From: Amylostereum areolatum
Lineage: Eukaryota; Basidiomycota; Agaricomycetes; Russulales; Stereaceae
DNA: 64,000 nt
Assembly (NCBI GenBank): GCA_012932865.1
Contig: SAXG01000077.1
Span: 124,001 to 188,000 of the forward strand
Direction: 5' to 3'
Below the pieces are notes generated by a model. That model saw only the letters and a program-made list of their open reading frames with translations, did no database searches and was not told the origin of the DNA. Shown here one piece after another: positions 35,178-49,410 of the stretch; the first letter of the stretch is position 1, and every line of letters begins with the position of its first letter. The position numbers and the translations under genes were made by a program.

Positions 35178-38100
35178 ATGGACACTCAGTTTGGTGAGGA
35201 CGGGCCTGAGGCAGTAACATCGATCCTGGAGGATTCGGCCACCCTTGGGGTGAATGCAAGAAAAGCGGTCGACATCGTGGACAAGACGTGGTATCATGAA
35301 ATCGCAAAGCGGGGGCGGTGGATGGACCTTATCGGGGATTACGCAGGGAGCGAAAGGTTCATCGTAGATGGTATGACTTTTTGAGTATCTTGGATGACGT
35401 CGAGGCTGACGGAATGATGGAAGGCGAATCGCTCCTACAGGTCGTGTTGGACGATCCCCTCCTGGCTCTCGGGCAGGATGAGGGCAAGTTGCGTCGTTCT
35501 TTCTGGTGTCTTAGCGCTAATGATCTGATCTGTATAGATACGAGCTTTCAAGGTCTACACGCCATCCACATCATGGAACAGCTACTCCACGACCTGATCA
35601 AGAGGTCTGCGGTGTTTGACATCGTCTTTTTTGGGGGTACGTTCTTTTTTCTGCTCATGTCGTCAGACCAGATGGCTGACTACGGACGAAGTCTCACGTC
35701 ACCTCGCCTTGAAGGAGTCCGGTTCCGACTTCGTGGCTGCGTCCCGAGGACTCGCCCGCGCTCTGTTGTTTGCGCATCTAGTCAACGAGGCAAATGTTAT
35801 CGGGGTGTCTGTTCATACCTTTTCGGGGCTGTCGGACGAAGCTTGGAAGACATACCGTCGGAAAACTCGCGTGCGTGCAGGACTGTTTTCATATTGTCTG
35901 AATAGGCTAATTAGCTCTACGCGGACAGCCCATGTTTATTATGATCAATGACGGTGGCGCGCTGACAAACGAGCCGCTGCAACCTGAGTGTGTGCTCCTG
36001 CAGCGGATGTTCATCATCCGTCTCCTGTTTGACGGTGTTGCGGTTTCATTGCTACGCGATGCCGAGTTCAGGGATTCCAAAGTACGTCGTGTCCACTTCC
36101 GAAGGATCTTCAGATGTTCATAGTGTTCTGAATAGATCTTCTCGTTTGTTTTCGAGCAAAAATATGATCCGAATGCCGCAATGCCCACTCGCTTGTCAAG
36201 TGCTCATGAAGACGCCCTACAGACCCTGACGGTCAAGTACGCGAACAGGAGGCAACGGCTAGGCGAAGGACAGCTCCTCGTCGGGCCCACTGTGGGCGGC
36301 CAATCATTAGATTCAGTCCTTCAGCATTTCGTCAAAACTATCAGATTGATTCCTGTCGCACAAGCACAATCTACGAATCCTTTATTCTTCACACTCCTCC
36401 ACCTCTTCGTTACGCATTGCCTCCTACTCCCCACCCTTTCCGTTACGCAACGGGCTCGACGTTTGGATGCCCTCAACTCAAATCTAAAGGATGAAATCTT
36501 GCACACATTCCTCCCTGCGGCATACCTGGCTTTGGAATCCGTGGTGCTCAAAACAAACACGGTCGTCGACTGCGACGGAAGGCTCTTCAGTGCCTTGACC
36601 TACTTTGTTATTGCCAACCCCTCTATCGCGGTGAAGGAGGTGGTCAGCCCCGAAATATTCAACCGCGCAACGACGATATGCAAGGCCATTGGAACGGAAC
36701 CAGACTACAAAGCGCTGGTGACATTGTACCCGAACCCGACAGACACTACCAAGCGTGTGTCCCGGCAACGGCCTTCCGCTCTGACCCTCGTCCCTTTCCA
36801 TAATCCAGTCTTCGACACCGAGCTGGCTTCCGTCTATATCCCCGTCGCCGCCGACTCAGAGGACATTGCCACGGACTTGGAATTCAGCCAGGGTACGGCT
36901 TTCCGCGATATAAACCACTGGCATGCGCACAAGCGAACGATCTTGCCCAAACATCTTGGAGGGCAAGAACCCAAGCCCGCAACAGAAAAGGACCGTAGAA
37001 AAAAACTACGCTCAGAGCAGCGCTTCATGAGTAGTATGCAACAGCTAGCGGCGACGCTGACCGGTGCTTCGGGCGGAAGTCTTAAGCAGATCGTCATAAC
37101 GACTGTCGGCGATAAGCCACGACCATCGAAATTGCGTCCTGTGCGTCTCTGCTTTTCGTACGGACAGGCGAGTAGCAACGACTGACTCAGCACCTCTTGC
37201 CACCCCCAATCTTTTATAGCCTCCGCCTGCTCAAAAAATCCCACAGAAGAAGGGAAAGCCAGCAAAATTGTCCTCCGCGGATAAAATCAGGCAACAAAAG
37301 GCGGGAGCCGACCGCGCCAAGGAGGACGCCGTTTCTGCTGAATGGTGGTCACAGCAGCAGGCCGGCCTCGCAAAATTAACAGGTATCCCCGCCAAACTTG
37401 AAGCCTTGCGACGTCTCTGTCGCAACCCACGCACAGAGCATGGCTGGTTAGCTGTCGAGGTCCCTCTTTATCGCATGAACCTCGAGATTATGCAATGGAT
37501 CGCGGACCCAGCACAGGAGACAGATGCCGTTCGTGATATATACAGTGTCTCCCTTCTTCGACAGGTCAAGGAAGTGTACGCGAAGCCCGGTCTGACCCCT
37601 GCTGTTGTCGCCGCATTGGAGAGCATCCTTACCAGTATCGGCTTCGCCGAATATATTCCAACGCTAACCGCCTCCACAACGGTGTCGGAGGATGCTCGCC
37701 CACTCAGCTTCGAGTTCACGAAGCTGCTGAAGTCAAAGAGTAAACGACCCGTGCACAAGTTCATGTGCATCACGGAGGATCCAATCGTATGGCAGCTCCG
37801 CGTCTTTGGAGAATATATGGACCGTAGCATGGACAGTCAACCAGACCCGCGCGTGGCCTTCAATCCCGACGCGTGGCAGCGAGAAGTCTTGGATTGTCTG
37901 GATCAAAAGGATTGTTCGGTTCTGGTCGTAGGTTGGCACCGACTTCATCTCAGCGTTATCAGCAGCCTCTGACCATCCCTTACTTGTGCAGCCCCGACCA
38001 GTGCTGGAAAAACCTTCATCTCTTTTTACGCCATGGAGAGGGTGCTCAGAGATTCGGATGACGGAATCCTTGTATATGTTGCCCCGACGAAGGCGCTGGT

Positions 38101-41100
38101 TAATCAAGTTGCGGCCGAAGTATATGCTCGGTTCAGTAAAGATCTCAACGGCCGTGTGTATATTCCCTCTTTACTCAATTCGGTTGTATTCATTTTAATC
38201 GAAAGGCACCTGTTGGGCAATTCACACGAGGGACTACCGCATCCACGACCCGCAAAAATGTCAAATCCTCGTGACCGTTCCCGAGATGCTCGCGATCATG
38301 CTCCTATCCCCGCCGTTGGCCAGGACGTGGACGCCAAGAATCAAACGGTTGGTCATTTCCACTGAAAATAGCGCGATGACTAAGTATAGGCCACAGCATT
38401 ATCCTGGACGAAATCCATACCATCGGGCAGCACGAAGGTGGCGCCGTATGGGAGCAGATCCTACTCCTGGCACCTTGCCCTATCATGTACGTGTTTGCTG
38501 TCATGAACAATAGTCTGAGAAGGGGCTGATCGTGTCACTAGTGGGCTCTCGGCGACCGTCGGTGAACCGGAGGCGTTCAACTCCTGGCTTCAAAGTGTGC
38601 AAGAGGCGAAAGGCTACGGTCACAGGTTCATCCACCATCCGCACCGGTACTCGCACCTTAGGAAGTTTGCCTACTTCCCGCAGCTATTGACCGGCAAAGG
38701 TGGATTAGTTTCCAACGACAAAACTCTTCCTATAGCCAAGCCTGCGCAGTTCCGAGGCCTGGACCAAGTAAAATCCACGGGAGTAATGCGATTTCTCCAT
38801 CCAGTCGCGTCCCTTGGATTTGGAGCGACAGCCATCCCGTCTGACCTCTCTCTCGAGGCGTCGGACGTCCTGGACGTCTACACCGCGCTGTCTGCCCTTG
38901 GGCAGGATACTGTCGACATGGACCATTCTCAGCTGAATCCAGTCAAGTTTTTCTCCTCGACGGAGCTCATACGACAGCAAGACGTACTGGCCTACGAAGC
39001 CGCTATCAAAAATGTGCTAGCCCCTATGATCACCACATCCGACGTCTTGGATGATTCGTCCCCACTCCAACGGATTGTAGCACGCTTGAACGACCCTGTG
39101 CTTGCGCAGGCAAACATGGACGTACTCAACACCCCGCCGACGCGTGATGTCTTTACATCTGGTCTTATACATCTTCTGTCTGATCTCCATGTCGAAGGCG
39201 ACCTCGTGAGCATCTTTTTCCACCTCCCTAGCGCGCGTGTTTGCGTACTGATCCGGTTATCCAGCCTGCACTCCTATTCAACTTCGACCGAAATCACTGT
39301 GAGGTTATGGCTACCCGTCTCTGTGAACACCTCGAGTCTACTGAAGCAGAGTGGCGGGAAAATAGCCCCGAGTGGCAGCGGAAGCTCGCCCAATGGGAAC
39401 TTTGGAAGTCGCGGGATAAGGAACGTGAGCGACGTGCCGAGAGGGAAAAGAAGACCAAGAAAGACCCCGATGGTGACAACAACCCTCGACAAACAGATGA
39501 CCGAAGCTGGGAAAGCTCTTTCGATCCAGACGAACCTGCTCCTCAGTTCTCTTTCGCAGGAAGGTATACAGCCTTTTCCAAGGTCGACCTCGAGGAAGAG
39601 ATCAGAGCACTGCGATGGCGATCGTCGATCCCGGAATGGGCATATCGCGCGCTCCAGCGTGGCATTGGTGTGCACCACAGCGGTATGAACAAGGGCTACC
39701 GCAGCTTGGTCGAGCGGTAAGCTCTGTTTCGCGGATTTCCTGTTGACGGGAGTCTTTTCACTGACTCTTCAACTAGGTTGTTTCGCGTCCGTTTTCTGCG
39801 TGTGGTCATCGCAACCGGGACATTGGCTTTGGGAATCAACGCGCCGACGAAGACATCCGTTTTCTGCGGCGACTCTCCCTTCTTGACTGCACTCACGGTG
39901 AGTAACCGAACACATTCCGGGACTGTCCATTATCTCATTGCCATTCTAGTACCGGCAATGTGCAGGACGAGCTGGTCGCCGCGGCTATGACACCCTCGGA
40001 CGTGTCGTCTTTTACGGGATCCCATTGGACCGCTTGCACCGGGTTATCCTATCTAAGCTGCCGCGACTTACCGGCACCTTCCCTCTTTCGTCCACTCTAT
40101 CACTGCGCCTGTTCAATCTGCTTCACGGGTCAGAGAACGCACCGTATGCGAAAGATGCAGTTCAGAGCATCCTCCGTCTCCCCCAGATCAGCTTTGGCTC
40201 GGATGTTGGCCGCGAACAACTCCTTCACCACCTGCGATTTAGCATCGAATATTTGCGACGAGCAAGGCTTCTCGACAAGGACGGTCGGCCCATCAACCTT
40301 TTCGGGGTGGCGTCGCACCTGTACTACAACGAGCCCAGCAACCTTGCGCTTGTCGCACTTCTACAGAGCGGCGTCGTACACGACATATGCTCCAAGGGGA
40401 GTCTGCTGCAGGCCCAGCGGGAACTGATGACGCTCATGAGCCACCTCTTTGGCCGACGGTACTTGCCAGAAGCCTACTCGACAAAAGAAAACCTGAAGGA
40501 GATCTTCAAGAAAAGTCCGTCCATTGTAAAGCTTCCGGACATGACGAAGCACGCACGGGGCGTCCTGGTTAAGCACCAGCGGGAGATCCTGGAGGTGTTC
40601 ACCGCATATGCTCTGGCGTATGCATCGCAATACGAGGGTCAGCTAGGACGGGATGTCCGGCTTCCTCTCAGCCACAAAGTGTACGATGGCCTCCCAGAAG
40701 ATCAGCAGAACACAACATTCCACAGGTACCTTTCTGCGACAGCACTCCAACCTGTTGCACGCTCTCTCTTCGTCGCCAACTCAGGCCACGACGACCATTT
40801 TGCCTCTATCTCGGAGTTGGCTCGCACGTCGCGGCGCGGGCTCCATCTGAATGAGCACGCGATTCCGACAATGGAGCGCATTACGGATCCACCACGCGCG
40901 CTCAACGCCTATCTCCTCGACTTTTACATGCATGGTCAGGTTGCTGCGCTTGCGCAAGCGAACGGCGTCCGACGGGGCGATGTTTGGTTCGTGTTGCAGG
41001 ATTTCGACCTGACGCTGAAGACCGTCCGGGGTGATCTGGAGAACATGCTGCTGAGGGCCGGGAAAGACGCGGAGAAAGGCGCCGACGAGGACGGGGAGAC

Positions 41101-41290
41101 GGTGGACAGCGGTTACCAGACGTTCGATCACGCGGAAAGTGAAGGTTTCGAGGAGGTGGAAGAGAGTGCGATGGGAGTCACGACAAGAACACGTCCGAAG
41201 GGTGTTTCAGACAAGGACTGGAGGGTGCTAGAGGTGATGGACGGCATCGTCAACGATTTCGGAGAAAAATTCCGCGCCATGTGGGCATAA
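35178..41290 (+). CDS. DDX60-like DExH helicase, copy 1
   Basis: This is a Ski2-related helicase of the DDX60 type; animal DDX60 is an interferon-linked RNA-helicase factor, while fungal roles are unknown. The start is ATG 35178 ([13 protein letters not shown]); the upstream extension offers only GTG. The long N-terminal region carries [20 protein letters not shown] and [15 protein letters not shown]. Helicase motifs: Walker A APTSAGKT (~38000); Ia [39 protein letters not shown] box (~38410); [10 protein letters not shown] (motif III); [17 protein letters not shown] (~39800-39845); and [15 protein letters not shown] (motif VI, ~39955). The C-terminal domain ends at TAA 41290. More than ten exons are seen, all with plausible GT-AG borders. 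No stop or motif loss was noticed, and predicted length is close to human DDX60. It is tandemly duplicated. Confidence 0.87.
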
Positions 41291-42014
41291 GTATTTCAGG
41301 CTGTTCGGAGTAACGTGTACATGTACCGAGTACTAGGGATGCGTTCATTAGTGACTTACTCGAGATTGTAGCAATGCTGAGAGACTATTGTCGTGAGATA
41401 CAAAATACAAGGCGACATATCGTGTTCGAGGCCAGATAAGAGGATCCTGAACTTGAGAAGTGTTGACGAATTATCTCGTCTGGCTTGCGTCTGCCTCTGG
41501 GAGACTACTAGTTCGAGGCGCGTGTTGCGCGCGCCGCGCGCCGCACTTGCTTCCTGCCGCCATCGTCTTCCGCCGTGTAGAGTCCGATTCAACGTTACGT
41601 TCGACGTTCAACGTGCAGCGTGTTCCTCTCCGTGATCTCTGCCACAGCTTCTCATCTACCACCACTGGCTAGTCCACAAGCTGAAGCATGATGCCGAGGA
41701 TCAACGTAAGTACGATTGCATGGCAGAGCCAGTGCAGGCGGCCTAACTCAGGTGAGTCTCTAGAGTCTGTAGGTCCCTGTTGGGCGCAACTGACTTTATT
41801 TAACTTAGAGCATATGACCACCGAGGCGTCCTCGAGGTGCTGCGCATGCTGAGCATAGTAATCCCTGGGCCCAAGGATCCTAGGATCCCGCTCCTATATC
41901 AAAGGTTCGGGAAGTTATGTCGTCGTGTCACTCCCTAGGTGCGTTCAGTCCGCCTCAAAGTGCTGAGAGTTAACCGCTCAGCTGTTTCTCCTCTATCACA
42001 GGTTTCATACCAAC
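41291..42014. other. Intergenic between the tandem helicases
   Basis: No gene was recognised. The right end (41768-41905) repeats the upstream block of helicase copy 1 with substitutions and small indels. The left part has no match at the other locus that I can see. Confidence 0.6.
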
Positions 42015-45000
42015 ATGGATCCCCGACCTCATGACGACGAGCTCGAGGAGATGGAGTTGGTTCTGGGTGATGGGGCGACGCCCGGGATGAATGCCAGAGA
42101 AGCGGTCGACCTCGTGGATAAGTTGTGGTATCGTGGCGTCGCAAAGCGGGGTCAATGGATGGATCTAATTGGTGATTATGCTGGAAGCGAAAGGTTCATT
42201 GTGGATGGTATGTCCGTTCGAACGCTTTGGATGTTGTATTCCCTGACCGAACTTTGAAAGGCGAGTCTCTCCTGCAGGTGGTATTGGACGATCCTCTTCT
42301 GGCCCTTGGGCGTGATGACGGTGAGTTTGGTCTTCGTTTCTAAGGCCTTGGCGTTGACCGTCTGGTTTATATAGACATTAGCTTTCAATATTTACACGCG
42401 ATCCACATCATGGAAAAGTTGCTCGACGACCTGATCAGGAGGTCCGCCATATTTGACATTGTCTTTTTTGCGAGTACGCTCTCTTTGTCATACTCGTATC
42501 GTCGAGTAGGGATGCTGATCGCGCGTACAGTCACGCGTCATCTTACTTTGAGGGAGTCAAGAGCCGACATCGTAGCTGCATCCCGAGGCCTCGCTCGCGC
42601 CATGTTGTTTACGCACCTCGTCAACCAAGCGAAGGCCATTGGGGTGTCTGTTCATACATTTACTGGGCTATCGGATGAAGCTTGGAAGACATACCGTCGA
42701 GAGACTCGCGTGCGTACCGACCTCATTTTCCATTGTATGTGCAGACCGGTTGATACCATATGACCAGCCCATGTTTATCATGCTCAACGATGGCGGTGTT
42801 CCAACGAACGAGCCGCTGCAGTCCGAGTGTATTCTCTTGCAGCGAATGTTCATCGTCGATCTCCTGTTTGACGGCGTTGCAGTTTCGTCACTACGCGATG
42901 CCGAGTTTAGGGATTCCAAAGTACGTCGTGTCTACTTCCCAAGGATCTTCAGATGCTTAAGGTGTTTTGATAGATCTTCTCGTTTGTCTTCGAGCATATA
43001 TATCATCCAAATGCCGTAACACCCATGCGTCTGTCAAATGCCCGTCAAGACGCCCTACAGACGCTGACGGTCGAGTACGTGGGCAGGAGGCCACGACTAG
43101 GCGATGGAATGCTCCTCGCTAGGCCCGCGATGCAAGGTCAATCATTAGATTCAATTCTTGAACATTTCGTCGGGACTATCGCCTTGGTTTCGGGAGCACA
43201 AAATACCGACACCCTGTTTGTGACAATTATCCACCTCTTTGTTGCACATTGCCTGCTGCTCCCCACTATTTCCGTTATGCAACGGGCTCGGCGCATGGAT
43301 ACGCTCAATCATAGTCTCCAGAAGAAACTCCTCCATAACGTCCTCCCCGTGACGTACCTTACCTTGGAGTTCGTAGTGCTCAAATCCAATACTGCCGTGG
43401 ACTGTGACGGACGAATTTTCAGTGCCATGTTGCATTTCATCATCTCCAACCCGTCGGTTTCAGTGAAGGACGTTGTTGGCCCTGGAATATTCAGGCGTGT
43501 AGTAGCGATCTGCGGCGCACTCACAACGAAGCCAGACTTCGGCGCGCTGATATCCGCACACCCGCATCCAGCAGAAGTCGTCCAGCATGGGTCTGAGCAG
43601 CAATCTCCCCTCACCTTTCTCCCCTTCAGCCATGCAGTTCTTGATGGCGAGCTGGCTTCTGTCCACATAACAGTAGCTGCGAACTCAGAGGATATTGGTA
43701 CGGATGTGAAGTTTAACCAGGGCACAGTTTTCCATGATGTACACCACTGGCATGCGCATAAGCGTACAATCTTACCCAAACACCTTGGAGGACAAAACAC
43801 GGAGCCTGCGACGGAAGAGGAACGCCTCAAGAGACTTCGTACCAATCAGTTTCTCATGAAGACCATGCAGCAACTAGCGGCAACGCTCACGGGAGCTTCG
43901 GGAGGAAGCCTCAGTCGCATTGTCATACCGCCTGTCGGCGACAGATCTAGGTCTTCGGATGTGCGTTCACTCCCTTCTTTTCGGCGGGGTGTCAGTACAT
44001 TACTCATATAACTCTTCCCGGTTTGAACCTTCAAGCTTCAGCTCTCGTCCGCAGTGCAAAGGTCACCGCCAAAGAAAGGCAAGTCGGTGGCGTTATCTTC
44101 AGCCAACAAAATTAGGGAACAGAAGGCGGAGGCCGATCGTGCCAAAAAGGACGCCGTCTCTGTGGAATGGTGGTCGCAACAGCAGGCCAAGCTTATCAAG
44201 TTAACGGACATCCCCGCCAAACTTGCAGCAGTCCGGCTCCTGTCTCGCAATCCCCGCACGGAGCACGGCTGGCTAGCAGTTGAAGTCGCTCTCTACCAAA
44301 TGAACTTGGAGATTATGCAATGGATTGCGGACCCGGCGCGAGAGAGCGACGCTGTTCGCGACAGATACACGGTCTCCCTCCTTCGACAGGCCAAGGACGT
44401 ATACGCGAAGCCTGGCCTGACCCCCACTGTAACCGCGACATTGGAGGCCATTCTCACTAGCATTGGCTTCGCGGACTACACTCCAGCGCTCATCGCAGGG
44501 GCAACGGTATTGGAAGGTGCTCGACCCATGAGCTTCACATTTACGAAGCTGCTGAAATCCAAGAGCAAACGACCCGTACACAAGTTCATGCATATCACTG
44601 AAGATCCAGTTACGTGGCAGCTGCGGGCTTTTGGAGAATTCATGGACCGTAGTATGGACAGTCAGCCGGATCCGCGTGTTGCCTTTCACCCTGATGCGTG
44701 GCAGAGGAAGGTACTGGATTGTTTGGACCAAAAAGACTCTTCCGTTCTAGTCGTAGGTTAGAACCGATCTTGCTCCACGATCCGAGTGTGTTTTGATTGA
44801 TATCTCACTCTACAGCTCCGACTAGTGCCGGAAAGACTTTTATTTCTTTTTATGCCATGGAGAAGGTCCTCAAGGACTCCGACGATGGAATCCTTGTATA
44901 CGTTGCCCCGACCAAAGCACTGGTACATCAAGTTGCGGCCGAGGTCTACGCGCGGTTCAGTAAGGATCTCAGTGGACGTGCGTATTCCTGTATATTCTCC

Positions 45001-48000
45001 CGACTGATTTCCCCATGCTGATTTTGAGAAAAGGCACCTGCTGGGCGGTTCACACAAGGGACCACCGTATCAACGACCCGCAAAAATGCCAGATCCTTGT
45101 GACAATTCCTGAGATGTTGGCCATTATGCTTTTATCCCCAACGATGGCGAGGACATGGACACCGAGAATCAAGCGGTAGGTCGTTCTTGGTGGAAATACA
45201 ACTCCGACTGACTCTTGGATGATAGTGTCATCTTGGACGAGATTCATACGGTTGGACAACACAACGCAGGCTCCGTATGGGAACAAATAATACTCATGGC
45301 ACCTTGCCCTATCATGTACGAGTCGCTTGTTGCGAAGTACGAGAAGCAACTAATCGTAACTCTAGTGGGCTGTCGGCGACTGTCGGCGAACCGGAGGTGT
45401 TCAACTCGTGGCTCCAAAGCGTCCAAGAGGCGAAGGGCTACGAACACAGATTCATTCACCATCCACATAGGTACTCCCACCTTCGAAAGTTCGTATACTT
45501 CCCGCACCTGAGCAGCAGGAGTGGACAATCACCAAGCGAAGTGTCTCTTCCAATGGTTAAACCTAAACCGTTCCGGGGTTTGGATCAGGTGAAATCCACA
45601 GGGCTCATGCGATTTCTCCATCCGGTCGTCTCCCTTGGCTTCGGAACCGGAGAAATTCCGTCTGACCTTTCCTTGGAGGCGTCAGATATTCTAGACATCT
45701 ACATTGCATTGTCTACGTCTACTCCTGGCCAATGCACGGTCGGCAATGACCTTTCCCACCTGAATCCGGTGAAGTTCTTTTCCTCGACAAAGCTTATACG
45801 TCAGAAAGACGTACTGGCATACGAAGTCGATATCAAGGACGCCCTTCTCCCGATGATCATAGCGTCTGATGCCCTTGATATGTCATCCCCGCTCCGGCGA
45901 CTTATAGCGCGCTTGAACGACCCTGTACTTGAACAGACAAACATAGATGAACTGAATGCCACACCAACGCCCTCCGTGTTCACTTCTGGTCTTATACATC
46001 TTCTGACCGACCTGTACATCGAAGGCAACCTTGTGAGCAATATTTTCCTCACCTATCACGGGTGTTTTCACTAACGAACTTGGTCACCCAGCCCGCACTC
46101 CTCTTCAACTTCGACCGTAATGGCTGCGAAGCCATGGCCATATGGTTGTTCGAATACCTCGAATCTGCCGAAGCAAACTGGCGGGAGAACAGCCCCGAGT
46201 GGCAGCAGAAACTCGCTCAGTGGGAGCTTTGGAAATCACGGGATAAGGAACGCGAACGATACGCTGAAAGGGCAAAGAACATGAAGACTGATCCCGGAGA
46301 TAGTGACCCTCGACTGGCCGGCATTCACAGCTGGGAGAGCTCATTCGACCCGGAGGAGCCTGCGCCCCAATTCTCTTTTGCAGGAGGGTACAGGACGTAT
46401 TCGAAAAGTGACCTGGAGGAGGAGATTAAAATGCTACGATGGCGGACCTCGACGCCAGGGTGGGCGTACCGAGCGCTCCAGCGTGGTATTGGCGTGCACC
46501 ACAGTGGTATGAACAGCAGCTACCGCAGTTTAGTCGAGAGGCGAGTTCTGTCTCCTGGATTGCTCGTTGACGGGAGCTCCTTCGCTGACTCTTGGAATAG
46601 GCTGTTTCGAGTCCGTTTCTTGCGTGTGGTCATCGCAACCGGGACATTGGCATTGGGGATCAACGCCCCGGCCAAAACGACGGTTTTCTGTGGGGACTCG
46701 CCTTTCTTGACTGCGCTCACAGTGAGTAGTTGTGGATGATTCGCGACCATCCATCGCCTGACTGGCAATCCAGTACCGGCAATGCGCAGGGCGAGCTGGT
46801 CGTCGCGGCTATGACACCCTTGGTCGCGTCGTCTTCTACGGAATCCCTTTGGAGCGCGTGCACAGGCTTGTCCTATCCAAATTGCCACGTCTCGCCGGTA
46901 CCTTCCCCCTTTCGTCCACTCTATCACTGCGCCTGTTCAACCTGCTCCATGGGTCGGAAAACGCACCATATGCCAAAAATGCTGTTCAGAGTATCCTCCG
47001 CCTCCCTCACATCAGTTTTGGCTCAGATATTGGACGCGAACAACTTCTTTACCACCTCCGATTCAGCATCGAGTATCTACGACGTGCAGGGCTTCTTGAC
47101 AAGGACGGACGGCCCATCAATCTCTTCGGAATAGCGTCGCACCTATACCACACTGAGCCGAGCAACCTTGCCTTTGTAGCACTTTTACAGAGCGGCGTTG
47201 TGCACAAAATATGCTCCCAGGGGAGATTTTTACAGGCCCAGCGGAACTTAATGGCGCTTTTGTGCCACCTATTTTGCCGACGGTACCTGCCGGAAGCCTA
47301 CTCAGCGACGGAGAACTTGAAGGAAGTAATCAAAAAAAGTCCGTCCATTGTCAAGCTGCCGGACATGGAGAAGCAGGCTCGTGACGTCCTGGTCAAGCAC
47401 CAGGGGGAGATCTTGGAAGTGTTCACCGCGTACGCCATGGCATATGTTACCCAGTGCAAGGATCGACTGGGTAGTGACAACGAGCTTCCTCTTAGCCACA
47501 TGGTGTACGATGGCCTCGCAGAAGATCAGCAGAACACAACATTCCATACGTACCTTTCTGCGACAGCACTCCAACCTGTCGCGCGCTCCCTCTTCGTTGC
47601 CAACTCGGGCCACGACGACCACTTCTCCTCCATTTCCGAGCTGGCGCGCACGTCCCGAAGGGGGCTAAACCTCAACGAACACGCAATCCCAACCATGGAG
47701 CGCATCACGGACGCGCCCCGCGCGCTCAATGCCTACCTCTTTGACTTTTATACGCACGGGCAGGCCGCCGCGCTTGAGCAGGCCAACGGCGTACGGCGAG
47801 GCGACGTTTGGTCCGTACTTCAAGGCTTCGACATGACGCTGAAATCCATCCGGGGCAACCTGGAGAATTTGTTGCTGAGGACCGGAAAAGATGCGGAGGC
47901 GGGCAGGACTGCTGATAACGGGGAGATGGTGGGTGACGACTACCAGACGTTCGATCCTGCGGAGAGCGAAGGATTTGAGGCAGAACAACTTGGCGGCGGT

Positions 48001-48123
48001 GCGATGGGAACCACAGCAAGGGTACGACCGAAGGGCGTTTCGGACGAGGACTGGAGGGTGTTTGAAGTGATGGACGACGTCGTCACCGATTTCGAAAAGA
48101 AGTTCAAGGCAACGTGGGCATAA
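42015..48123 (+). CDS. DDX60-like DExH helicase, copy 2
   Basis: This is a complete tandem paralogue of the gene at 35178, in the same orientation and with corresponding exons. The start is ATG 42015 ([16 protein letters not shown]). The N-terminus has diverged more (residues 1-20), while [20 protein letters not shown] is nearly identical to copy 1. Motifs are intact: Walker A APTSAGKT (~44818), [39 protein letters not shown] (~45237), [27 protein letters not shown] (~46620-46670) and [15 protein letters not shown] (~46775). The C-terminus [19 protein letters not shown] ends at TAA 48123. Introns vary in sequence while exons are conserved, so selection seems to act on both proteins. Divergence is greatest in the acidic linker before the C-terminus and around [20 protein letters not shown]. 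Confidence 0.87.
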
Positions 48124-49155
48124 CCGTAGCTTCAGTTACTGCCAGTGTAGGAACACGGATACTTGAAATGAGATCTTTCGGGTGTCAGGTCTTCCTTTAT
48201 ACAAGCTTGGTTATTTGGCATCTCAATTATTACGGTTGAATCTTCGATGAACATTAGAGCTTAGAGATTGGGACAATGGGCATTGGGAAGTTGGAAGCTT
48301 GGAGTTGAAAGTTTGGAACTGTATGATAAATCATAAAATTCCACAAACTCGGGATCACACCCGCCTTGGCCACAGTTTCCCCCTGGCTCTTTTTGCGTGG
48401 CGCCTTGACTGGCGGGTCGGAAGACTGGATCGTATTTTCCGCGGGCATTATGGCGGTGGATGTAGGTGACAGAAGTAAAATAGAAGGGGCCGATCAAGTA
48501 GTGTTCAACAAATACAAGTAAATATCTCGAGAGACCGTATTATAATTGATACGAAAAACTATGAATATGGAGAGGAGGATATTTATTCATGTCCATATTT
48601 AATCGTATTTACTTTGTATTTACTCCCATTTTTTCTGTCTCCGAGTCACTCAAAATCTGATATATTTCTGGACGTGCAATTGATGAAATGACAGGATGGG
48701 ACTAGATAGCACCACTTCTGATATGTTACATGTATACAAGGTCTCACTACGGCTTCCCCAAGCTCATCGACATGCTTCGGAAAATGCCAAGATGACTTGG
48801 AGGTGTCATCTAGAGCGTAAACACAAGAAAGTTGATGTCAATATGATGTCTGCTGACTCTATTGGGGATAATGAACCTCAGAGAACATACATATGGCCAA
48901 GGATTCACTTCTTGTAAGCTGTGATCTGGCTGCAATGACCTATGAGTAAATATATTATATTATGCAGCCCATATCTAATCATATCCAGTAATTATGATTA
49001 TGGCTGATCACATATTTAACGGTAATTTTGCGTATTATTATGATTATATTTAAGTATACTTTATAGTTTGTTGAACACTAATCAAGTGATAGCAATTCCA
49101 AAGGTCATGTGATCGTGATTGAAAATGATATAAGTACTTCGGGACACAAAAAGAC
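48124..49155. other. AT-rich intergenic island
   Basis: About 1 kb, visibly richer in A/T than the rest of the window, particularly 48480-49110. It has short GAAGTTGGAAGCTTGGA-type repeats near 48285-48320. No protein was recognised; the longest ATG frame (48696-48917) shows no family features. Confidence 0.5.
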
Positions 49156-49248
49156 TCCTTCGAGCCGGGCTTGAACCAGCGACCTCGGGATGACGTAATG
49201 CAGTGCAACCTTTACAGTCCCACGCTCTTCCAACTGAGCTATCGAAGG
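49156..49248 (-). tRNA. tRNA-Tyr (anticodon GTA) with a 20-nt intron
   Basis: The minus strand folds as a full cloverleaf. The acceptor stem pairs CCTTCGA with TCGAAGG, plus discriminator A. The D arm is GCTC/GAGC, the anticodon stem TGGGA/TCCCG, and the T arm GCTGG-TTCAAGC-CCGGC. The 27-nt segment between the anticodon stems begins CTGTA, giving anticodon GTA and an intron of 20 nt after the anticodon, the usual tRNA-Tyr position. A and B boxes are intact. Confidence 0.9.
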
Positions 49249-49410
49249 ATATTATTTCTTGAAATATGTTCCACTATGATATTGGGATTGTAGATCTCAA
49301 GTTTTCACTCCGAAGCGCGCGCGTTCAATTGTCCGACTTGACTTTCAACTGTCTCGTTTTATGTAAATTCACGCGAAGGTTGGCCAAGCCTCATCGATGG
49401 TGAATCTTGG

